From contig NZ_JACHBY010000002.1 of assembly GCF_014200495.1 (NCBI RefSeq), positions 806,001 through 870,000 of the forward strand: DNA of 64,000 nucleotides, read 5' to 3'. The notes below the pieces were generated by a model that did no database searches, was not told where the DNA came from, and saw nothing but the letters and a program-made list of their open reading frames with translations. Within the stretch, counting starts at the first letter, position 1, and the number at the start of each line of letters is the position of its first letter. Shown one piece after another: positions 56,938-64,000 of the stretch. The position numbers and the translations under genes are program-made. This stretch comes from Mucilaginibacter geliditolerans (GTDB taxonomy: Bacteria > Bacteroidota > Bacteroidia > Sphingobacteriales > Sphingobacteriaceae).

Positions 56938-59385
56938 CTATTTCTTAGCAGTCATTTTTTCGTCCAATAGCTTCATAAAATACCCTCCTACTACGCTCCT
57001 TGCCTGGAAACCTACCTGTTTTCCATCGGTGGTTTCGTGCCAGTCGCTAAGCGGTACGCGGGTTGGGGTTTCAGTCGCGTATTTATATATAGGATCAACT
57101 AATGCATCAAAATCAGCCCGGTTACTTGCTAAAGTCGCGGTCCACATAATCCAATCAGATTTTGTGTAGGTTTTGCGGCTATCCAATGGCAAGCCGAAAG
57201 CATTTTGTTTGGAGATATAGAATTTTATCTCCTTATCATAAACCGATTGCGGGAACAATTTAAGGCCTAAAACTTTATCCCAAACCATATTATACTTTTG
57301 GCTCCAGCTGCCCGGGTTACCGAATGTTAAGGTTGAGTGATCGCCATCTGCTGATAATTGGATCCATTTACCTACCATGCCTTTGGCAATCTCGCGGTAT
57401 TTTGCAGCGGTTTGCTTTTCACCCAACTGATCTGCCAGCTGTGCATAGCAGGCAATACCTACAATGGCTTTTACTGATAAGTTGGCATTACGCGCCAGGT
57501 GACCTGCAAAGTCATCTGTACAAAGCTGGTTTTTAGGATCAAAACCTTCATTAACCAGGTAATTAACCCAACGGCTTAATGTTTTCCAATGCGGGCGTGC
57601 ATATTCTGCATTACCTTCGGCCTTTGCAATAGCAGCCACAAGGATGATCATATTACCCGATTCCTCCACAGGCATACCTTCGCCATATAGCTGGCCATTG
57701 GCTAAAGGATACTCGCCCAAATCATGTGATGCATAATCCCTGTTAAATTTGCCACTCTCGCTGAAATAGAAGATCCCGTTCAGCATCCCCTCCATTAGTT
57801 TTGGATTGTAGATCAGATACAAGGGAGCTGATGGATAAGTAACATCAACCGTATTGATAAAGCCACCGCTGAAGTTCTCTTTCGATAGCCATAAGATCTG
57901 TCCCTGCGGACTCTTTACCAAATCATGCGCGGCAATACTTTGGCGGTAAGCCAGTACACATAATTTAGCGTACTTATCACCGCCAGCATGCACAGCTTCT
58001 TTATACATCGAAGCGTTAAATACCTCACATTTCTTAATCACAGATGGATATTCCGTAGCTGATTTTTCCAGTACCTGTACAATGGTTTTCAGTTGAGCAT
58101 TTTGCCACCATGGTTTTAAATTGGTATGGAAATACTGGATCGGGGTAATATCATCATAACCCAGCTCAATAAACTTCTCTACCGGGGTATTACCTACCAT
58201 ACCAAATGGGATCATGGTATTTAAAACTATATCCGTACCCTGTTTAGCTGTAGATGTACTTACATTATTTACAAATGAGCCAACTGCATCAGCACTGCTG
58301 CCGGTGTATTGCAGCGCGTTAGTGGCTTTAGGAGCCGCCACATAAAGGTATCCCCAGTCAATACGCACATCATCACCACTCTTTTTCAGAATAGGCTGTT
58401 CGTCGGTACCCACTTTTAACATAGATAAGCTGGCTGATGTTATTTTTTGAGCTGTTACCGCTTGCGACGGCCTATCGCGGGCAATATCAGCCGATGCGCT
58501 GAAGAATACTTTTATGTTATGCTGCTTGCCATCATTTGATTTGACCTTATACGAGATATAAGATACCGGCCTTGATAAAAGTGCCAAATCATTCAGCAAT
58601 AAAGGTGAAGTAAAGGTTAGCTGCAGATCGGCACTACCGCATTCAAATTTGTAAATGGTTTGCGTAGCATTTAAATCAACACTGATCTGTTTAGCCAGCT
58701 CGATCCGGCGTTGTTTAGTCTTAACCATATCAACCAAACCAATATCAACCCTTGAGCCGCCTCCTGTATTTACAACATGCACAGCCAATATATTCTCACC
58801 ATTTTTTAAAGTATTGGCAATTGGCACCATGCCATAATCATTGGTAACACCAACTTTTTGATATACTTTTTCATCATTCAGGTAAACGTCAATATCATCA
58901 TCGTGTGATAACTTTAATATCAGCTTATTGATCATGCTGGCATCTGCTACCGAAAATGTGCGCCTAACCCAAATATCATGGGTTGTCCATTTTGTTTTGT
59001 CAAAATCATCGGTACCTATTGGTGCCAGGCCATCTTTCCAGTCGGCAGCATTATATTGGGCCGATTTCCAGTCGCCTTTAGGCTCGGTTTCTGTATATTT
59101 TATCGGGTAGTTAGCTTCATCAGCAGCAGGAAGTATGGTTTTATAAGCCTCCGCTTCTTTACCCATAAAACGATACACTTTATCATCTACCTTAACAAAA
59201 CCAAGCAGGGATTGGTTTTTACCCGTCCAGTGATGAGTTGTCGATTCATTAAGGCTATCTGTATTCGACCAGATACTGAAATATGTATTATGCGTAATAA
59301 GTGGGTATGCCGGAGCCTTGCGCTCCTGGGCAAAAACAGTGCTGCCTGAAAATACCAGCAGCATTAAAAAACTTAATTTGTTCAT
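56938..59385 (-). CDS. DUF4964/DUF5127/DUF4965/DUF1793 glutaminase-type protein
   Basis: An 815-residue secreted protein with a signal peptide ending near STVFAQE. The domain order is DUF4964 (PLITHNTYFSIWSNTDSLNE), a beta domain with a jelly-roll insert (about 95-230; WVRRTFSVADAS), DUF5127, DUF4965 (SSADAVGSFVNNVSTSTAK on) and an alpha-helical DUF1793 end (GEGMPVEESGNMIILVAAIA, FGLPLDSRKTYTKSDWIMWT). The family is named after a fungal glutaminase, but the (alpha/alpha)6-like end is glycosidase-like, and members are common in polysaccharide loci. Activity is unknown. Confidence 0.85.
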   Translation of the reverse strand: MNKLSFLMLLVFSGSTVFAQERKAPAYPLITHNTYFSIWSNTDSLNESTTHHWTGKNQSLLGFVKVDDKVYRFMGKEAEAYKTILPAADEANYPIKYTETEPKGDWKSAQYNAADWKDGLAPIGTDDFDKTKWTTHDIWVRRTFSVADASMINKLILKLSHDDDIDVYLNDEKVYQKVGVTNDYGMVPIANTLKNGENILAVHVVNTGGGSRVDIGLVDMVKTKQRRIELAKQISVDLNATQTIYKFECGSADLQLTFTSPLLLNDLALLSRPVSYISYKVKSNDGKQHNIKVFFSASADIARDRPSQAVTAQKITSASLSMLKVGTDEQPILKKSGDDVRIDWGYLYVAAPKATNALQYTGSSADAVGSFVNNVSTSTAKQGTDIVLNTMIPFGMVGNTPVEKFIELGYDDITPIQYFHTNLKPWWQNAQLKTIVQVLEKSATEYPSVIKKCEVFNASMYKEAVHAGGDKYAKLCVLAYRQSIAAHDLVKSPQGQILWLSKENFSGGFINTVDVTYPSAPLYLIYNPKLMEGMLNGIFYFSESGKFNRDYASHDLGEYPLANGQLYGEGMPVEESGNMIILVAAIAKAEGNAEYARPHWKTLSRWVNYLVNEGFDPKNQLCTDDFAGHLARNANLSVKAIVGIACYAQLADQLGEKQTAAKYREIAKGMVGKWIQLSADGDHSTLTFGNPGSWSQKYNMVWDKVLGLKLFPQSVYDKEIKFYISKQNAFGLPLDSRKTYTKSDWIMWTATLASNRADFDALVDPIYKYATETPTRVPLSDWHETTDGKQVGFQARSVVGGYFMKLLDEKMTAKK

Positions 59386-59437
59386 AGTATAAATGGTTGT
59401 TTATAAGTTGGTTTTGTTTATAGGCCTTGTATGCTCA

Positions 59438-59472
59438 AAAACACCACAACTGTATAAAAGTTGTGGTGTTTT
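59438..59472 (-). terminator. Terminator of the GH92 gene
   Basis: AAAACACCACAACT (59438-59451) and AGTTGTGGTGTTTT (59459-59472) form a perfect 14-bp stem with a 7-bp loop. On the - strand it ends in a T run. Confidence 0.85.
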
Positions 59473-59548
59473 GCAGATCTGAACATTCAATTATAGGACA
59501 TTTTAAACAAGAAGACATCCTTTATTTTAAAAAATGTGTGTTAAACAT

Positions 59549-61828
59549 TTATTTTTCATCTGATAAAGAGAATGGAACATCGGCTGGTTTAATACCTCTT
59601 GCTTTATTCGGTTTAGCTGCCATGTCCATATCGATAACCGCACCCTGTAATAATGATGCATGGCCAACCCAGTTTAAATCATATAATTTACCGTTATAAG
59701 TCATGCTATTCACGTATTTATTATCGGCACTATTTTTTGGGGCGTTAACTATTATCTTTTTGCCGTTCTCCAGGTTTACTGTTATTTTTTTGAATAGTGG
59801 CGCACCCAGTACATACTGCGTACTAACCGGGCATACCGGGTAAAAACCTATTGCCGAAAACACGTACCATGCCGATGTTTGTCCGTTATCCTCATCACCG
59901 CAATAGCCATCAGGTGTTGCTCTATACATACGGTTCATAGTTTCGCGTGCCCAGTATTGGGTTTTCCATGGTTCGCCACCATAACCGTATAAATATATCA
60001 TGTGCTGTATAGGCTGGTTACCATGCGCGTACTGGCCCATATCGGCTACCTGCATTTCACGGATCTCATGAATAGTTGTTCCGTAATAGCTGTCATCAAA
60101 AATTGGAGGTAGTGAAAATACAGAGTCAAGCTTAGCTACAAACTTTTCCCTGCCACCCATCAGGTTCATCAGCCCCCGTATATCCTGAAAAACGCCCCAG
60201 GTATAGTGCCAGCTATTACCCTCGGTAAAGGCATCGCCCCATTTAAACGGATTAAAAGGTTTTTCAAATGATCCATCCTCATTTTTGCCACGCATTAAAC
60301 CGGTTTCCGGATCGAACAAATTCTTATAGTTCATGCTGCGTTTTTTGTAAATACCGATCTCTGATTCGGGTTTGCCAAGTGCCTTACCTAAACTGTAAAT
60401 GGCAAAATCATCATAGGCATACTCCAGTGTACGGGCAGCGTTTTCGTTAATCTTAACATTATATGGCACATAACCCAGTTTGTTATAGTACTCTACTCCC
60501 CTGCGGCCTGTGGCGTTCGGACCAGTATTATTTGCGCCATGCTTTAAAGCCTCGAACAAAGTTTCAATATCATAACCACGCGCGCCTTTTAAATAGGCTT
60601 CGGCAACTACTGAGGCAGAATTGTTACCCACCATACAATCAGCATAACCCGGGCTCGACCACTCCGGCAACCAGCCACCTTCTTTATAGTCGTTTACCAA
60701 TCCCTGCTGCATTTCTTTATTTATGGATGGATAAACCAGGTTAAGGAATGGATAAAGCGCTCTGAAAGTATCCCAGAAACCAGTACCGGCAAACAAATAG
60801 CCTGGCATCACTTTGCCATTGAACGGACTGTAATGTACGGTCTGCCCTTTTGCATCAACCTCATACATCCTGTTCGGGAAGAAAAGCATGCGGTACAGGC
60901 ATGAATAAAATGTGCGAGTTTGATCAATAGTACCACCTTCTACATTTACATGGTTCAAAGTTTTATTCCATACGACTTTGGCTTTTTGTTCGGTAACATC
61001 AAAGCTGTCGTTACCCAGTTCGCGTTTTAAATTCAGTTCGGCCTGCTCAATGCTGATGAATGATGATGCTACCCGAAGATGCACCTGCTCGCCTTTATTG
61101 GTTTTAAAGCTGACAACCGCACTCGCGTGATCGCCTTTATACTCTAATGTGCCTTTATTTTCTTTTAAACTTTCCCATACGGATGTTTGCTCAAAAGGCT
61201 TATCGATATAAATAACAAAATAATCTTTAAAATTTTCAGGTACGGCGCCACTATTCTTGGTGCTGTAACCAATTATTTCCTGCTTGCCGGGGATGATTTT
61301 TACATACGATCCCTTGTCAAAAGCATCAATGATGATATGCGAGCTGTTGCTTTTAGGGAAAGTCAGCCTGAAGTTTGCCGCGCGTTCGGTTGGCGTAATC
61401 TCGGTAGTGATATCGTAATCGGCTAGGTAAACACTGTAGTAGTATGGTTTAGCGGTTTCAGCCTTGTGCGAAAACCAGCTGGCGCGATCATTTTCATCAA
61501 GTTTTAACACGCCTGATTCAGGAAAAATAGAGAACATGCCATAATCATTCATCCACGGTGAAGGCTGATGCGTTTGTTTAAAGCCACGGATTTTATCGGC
61601 ATCATAGGTATACTGCCAGCCATCGCCCATTTTACCGGTTTGCGGGGTCCAGAAATTCATGCCCCATGGCACGGCTACGGCCGGGTAAGTGTTCCCGTTC
61701 GACATGATGGGCTTTGATGCCGTTCCCATCAGTGGGTTGATGTAATCAACCAGGTTGGCATCTTTAACTTGTGCTAGTGTAATTAAGGGTAAAAAGGCTA
61801 GTGCCGTAAGAAGTGTTTTTTTCATCAA
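59549..61828 (-). CDS. GH92-family alpha-mannosidase
   Basis: A 759-residue calcium-dependent exo-alpha-mannosidase with a signal peptide (TALAFLPLITLAQ). Marks are YINPLMGTASKPIMSNGNTY at the start, MLFFPNRMYEVD, GTGFWDTFRALYPFLNLVYP, GQYAHGNQPIQHMIYLYGY and the catalytic region GYCGDEDNGQTSAWYVFSAI, with acidic residues as base. GH92 enzymes trim alpha-mannose from N-glycans and fungal mannan. A calcium site is expected. It is transcribed with terminators on both sides, so it may be a single-gene unit. Confidence 0.93.
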   Translation of the reverse strand: MMKKTLLTALAFLPLITLAQVKDANLVDYINPLMGTASKPIMSNGNTYPAVAVPWGMNFWTPQTGKMGDGWQYTYDADKIRGFKQTHQPSPWMNDYGMFSIFPESGVLKLDENDRASWFSHKAETAKPYYYSVYLADYDITTEITPTERAANFRLTFPKSNSSHIIIDAFDKGSYVKIIPGKQEIIGYSTKNSGAVPENFKDYFVIYIDKPFEQTSVWESLKENKGTLEYKGDHASAVVSFKTNKGEQVHLRVASSFISIEQAELNLKRELGNDSFDVTEQKAKVVWNKTLNHVNVEGGTIDQTRTFYSCLYRMLFFPNRMYEVDAKGQTVHYSPFNGKVMPGYLFAGTGFWDTFRALYPFLNLVYPSINKEMQQGLVNDYKEGGWLPEWSSPGYADCMVGNNSASVVAEAYLKGARGYDIETLFEALKHGANNTGPNATGRRGVEYYNKLGYVPYNVKINENAARTLEYAYDDFAIYSLGKALGKPESEIGIYKKRSMNYKNLFDPETGLMRGKNEDGSFEKPFNPFKWGDAFTEGNSWHYTWGVFQDIRGLMNLMGGREKFVAKLDSVFSLPPIFDDSYYGTTIHEIREMQVADMGQYAHGNQPIQHMIYLYGYGGEPWKTQYWARETMNRMYRATPDGYCGDEDNGQTSAWYVFSAIGFYPVCPVSTQYVLGAPLFKKITVNLENGKKIIVNAPKNSADNKYVNSMTYNGKLYDLNWVGHASLLQGAVIDMDMAAKPNKARGIKPADVPFSLSDEK

Positions 61829-61927
61829 TAGTTTTTTTTCGGGCAGTAACCCTGTTGTATTATATTATGTAATTGTGATAAAGCAGCATTGGATTTTGTG
61901 TGACAACAGGCCCAAAAGCAGCAAAAC

Positions 61928-61954
61928 TCCCGTACATATTTTCTATGTACGGGA
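61928..61954 (-). terminator. Terminator of the truncated 3'-most gene
   Basis: TCCCGTACATA (61928-61938) and TATGTACGGGA (61944-61954) form a perfect 11-bp stem with a 5-bp loop, followed on the - strand by GTTTTGCTGCTTTT. It lies 34 bp past the stop of the gene ending at 61989. Confidence 0.8.
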
Positions 61955-61988
61955 AGTAAAACTACTACTAAACCAATTATTAAAAAAA

Positions 61989-64000
61989 TTACCATTTTAA
62001 GTTCACCTTTATACCATCGGGACTATTGTCAAAGCCCATATATAATGTATTTGTACTCTTATCCCACGATGTTTTTACATCGGCTATTGTGTTGCCGCTA
62101 CTATCGGTAACAACAGTTTCCTTTGGTTGCGATGGCAATAGCACACGTACACTGTTCAATGTATTTTTAGGGCTTTTTGCCACAAATGAATAACTGTCGG
62201 GTTGTACTTGCTCGTCATATATTCTTGATGCTGATGCCAGCACCTGGGGCTTGGTTTTATCTGCTACGCGACTAAGATCGTATAATAAAGATTGTTCGCC
62301 CGGGTTTACAACTTTCTCAGTAAGTACCGATAACTGCGGATCAAAAAGATCAATAACAGGGCCTTTTACTGTATATGGCTTACTGTCATCATTCTCATCC
62401 ATCACTGAGATGATATCATAAGGCCCTCTTTCAAGGTATAAGCTGTTTTTATAAGTTATTTTACCCGCATGGGCATCTTTTTCATAAGCTTGCTTTACCA
62501 GGTTGGTATAATCAACATCATTGTTTGGCTGCAATACAAACTCCTTAGGGTTTTGCCTTACAATGTAAACCATGCCCTTACCAACTTTATACCCTTGCTT
62601 ATTAGCGCTGGTATCAATATGTAATAATTTAAACAGATGCTGTGATGGAGCAGTAAACTTATTGCCTTTTGTATCCCACCATTCCATTACACTTTGATAT
62701 GGGTCATTATCACGGCCGCAATAGATCAAAACTCCACCCTTTTTAACCCAATCGGCAATATATTGATGTACTTCGGAGTTAGTCGGTTTCATGTTTGAGT
62801 AACTCATTACCAAAACCTTTATATTTTGCAGCGTTTGCGCATAAGCAAGGTTTTCCATATGTACGGTTTGCACCGGGATGCCGCGTTTTAACAGCGGCAG
62901 TGTTTGTCCGTAAAAGTTAGAGAATTGCGGATCCTCAAAGCCATTGTGCGTTGGAAAACGCTGAAACATTAATGAATTGCTCATTAACACCCCAATACTA
63001 TTTACCCCTGTTACTCTGTTTGGCGATAGCGGCATCTGGTTCAACACGTTGATCATGATCTGCATTTGTGTTGAGTAAGACTTAGGTATCAGCACGCTCG
63101 AATCGCTGTGTGCCACTTTATACGGGCGGGTATAGATACGCTCTGGCCATGGCATTACCTCATAATTATCAATCATGGGGTATAGTATTTCAGCGGTGAA
63201 TGTAGCTTCGTAGTTTTTGCGGTAGTCGGCCCAGTCACGTGGCCAATCTTCAATCGGATCGGTTAAAAAGAATAATTTCCTGCCTGTTGGCGCTGTCATT
63301 GATACCATTGAACCATATTCAAGAAAAGCATTCTCAAATACCCTTTCCTTTCGCTGGCCATTAAAGTAAGTCGGCTCGCGCGAAGTGCCTGTCCAAACCT
63401 GGGCTATGTAACCATCAATACCGGGTAATGATGCCAAGCTAGCTTCAGGGCTCACAATTTGCCATGAAGAATAGTTTACCAGCGAGTGGGTTGCTATATA
63501 AACCTTCACATCCTTGCCTTTACTTTTGCCATACTCCTTGGCATAATTTGAAACCTGTTTTATGGCGTTATAAAATAGCTGGTATTTTAATTTGCTCGAC
63601 AGGTAGGTATTCTCCGCAGATGCATCCTGCGGGCGCCACGGGAAACCATAATATTTTTGCCATTCCTCTTTAAACGGCTGACTATAACCCGCTCGTGCCC
63701 AAAACTCGGGCTCTTCTAAAAATATGGTAGTTATACCGGCATCTATCACCCTTTTTACTACAGCAGTTTTCATGTACTCAATAAACGACTGTACCGGAAC
63801 TACATATGGCATGTTTTTGCCATGAAAAATAGTGTCGCCTTTTTGTGTTACCTGCCCTATCCCTAAGTGGTTTTTGCCATCCCATTTACCCAGAAAGTAG
63901 TCAAAGTATGTACCCCATGCAATACCGGTCATAAAAGCGGTTTGGTAACCTTTATCACGCCACGATTGTACGCGCTGTTCAAATGTTACGCCGGGGCGGT
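61989..64000 (-). CDS. Large glycosidase-like protein, N terminus outside the window
   Basis: At least 669 residues. The frame stays open past ATG 63932 to the window edge, reading FEQRVQSWRDKGYQTAF before it, so the true start lies beyond 64000. The first part looks like a TIM barrel (GITTIFLEEPEFWARAGYSQ with an acidic pair, KVYIATHSLVNYSS, LASLPGIDGYIAQVW). It is followed by an amidotransferase-like fold as in GH42-type enzymes (IKVLVMSYSNMKPTNSEVHQ, ADWVKKGGVLIYCGRD) and beta-rich ends. I do not recognise the family with certainty. It ends in a clear terminator before GH92. Confidence 0.7.
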   Translation of the reverse strand, partial: RPGVTFEQRVQSWRDKGYQTAFMTGIAWGTYFDYFLGKWDGKNHLGIGQVTQKGDTIFHGKNMPYVVPVQSFIEYMKTAVVKRVIDAGITTIFLEEPEFWARAGYSQPFKEEWQKYYGFPWRPQDASAENTYLSSKLKYQLFYNAIKQVSNYAKEYGKSKGKDVKVYIATHSLVNYSSWQIVSPEASLASLPGIDGYIAQVWTGTSREPTYFNGQRKERVFENAFLEYGSMVSMTAPTGRKLFFLTDPIEDWPRDWADYRKNYEATFTAEILYPMIDNYEVMPWPERIYTRPYKVAHSDSSVLIPKSYSTQMQIMINVLNQMPLSPNRVTGVNSIGVLMSNSLMFQRFPTHNGFEDPQFSNFYGQTLPLLKRGIPVQTVHMENLAYAQTLQNIKVLVMSYSNMKPTNSEVHQYIADWVKKGGVLIYCGRDNDPYQSVMEWWDTKGNKFTAPSQHLFKLLHIDTSANKQGYKVGKGMVYIVRQNPKEFVLQPNNDVDYTNLVKQAYEKDAHAGKITYKNSLYLERGPYDIISVMDENDDSKPYTVKGPVIDLFDPQLSVLTEKVVNPGEQSLLYDLSRVADKTKPQVLASASRIYDEQVQPDSYSFVAKSPKNTLNSVRVLLPSQPKETVVTDSSGNTIADVKTSWDKSTNTLYMGFDNSPDGIKVNLKW

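Overview
The window looks like a chromosome segment of a Bacteroidota bacterium of the family Sphingobacteriaceae, most likely Mucilaginibacter or Pedobacter. The grounds are two SusC/SusD pairs, a DUF6377 regulator, TPR-type sensor proteins, DUF5686 and DUF4965 proteins, dense glycoside hydrolases, moderate-to-low GC, and an operon for inositol sphingolipids. Genus-level placement is inference. No tRNA, rRNA, CRISPR array, insertion sequence or phage gene was seen.

Region 1 (1-9942, + strand) is a lipid operon: serine palmitoyltransferase (cut by the window edge), a GNAT-type candidate ceramide synthase, a candidate 3-ketosphinganine/ketoceramide reductase, myo-inositol-3-phosphate synthase, a PgpA-family phosphatase, a GtrA membrane protein, a DUF5686 outer-membrane protein, a CDP-alcohol phosphatidyltransferase, a fatty acid hydroxylase and an AUR1-like PAP2 enzyme. 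Together they give a nearly complete route from serine and acyl-CoA, and from glucose-6-phosphate, to inositol phosphorylceramide with a hydroxylated acyl chain.

Region 2 (9943-14868) is mixed housekeeping: a TPR protein whose reading frame is broken at a run of nine A, a CAP-domain secreted protein, and on the - strand a DUF1456 protein, a DbpA-like helicase, a DUF4337 membrane protein, a small unknown protein and a TruC-like pseudouridine synthase.

Region 3 (15146-26079, + strand) is a polysaccharide utilization locus: a membrane-bound TPR/HTH regulator, SusC, SusD, a GH71 (alpha-1,3-glucanase family) and a GH97 (SusB-like alpha-glucosidase). The predicted substrate is alpha-1,3-glucan. 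A terminator-like hairpin separates susD from the hydrolases, and a nested palindromic element follows the locus.

Region 4 (26323-32274) holds a GNAT, a luciferase-like monooxygenase, an ArsR/old-yellow-enzyme pair, an orphan TPR histidine kinase and APS kinase (cysC).

Region 5 (32275-54205) is a second glycan locus. The - strand unit reads susC, susD, arylsulfotransferase-like lipoprotein, GH-like protein, M60 metallopeptidase, DUF5107-TPR protein and cysQ. A second - strand unit holds a CHR-family transporter, a sulfotransferase and an M1 peptidase. Divergent from that unit lie an N-acetylhexosamine-kinase-like gene and a DUF3472 gene. Four copies of the palindrome CAAACGTTTG, two upstream of susC and two between the divergent units, suggest one LacI-type regulon. 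M60 peptidase, GH-like protein and NahK-like kinase point to O-glycosylated protein as substrate. The PAPS-related genes add a sulfate theme.

Region 6 (54366-64000) adds a GH106 alpha-L-rhamnosidase-like protein, a DUF4965/glutaminase-type protein, a GH92 alpha-mannosidase and a truncated glycosidase-like protein, most ending in clear hairpin terminators.
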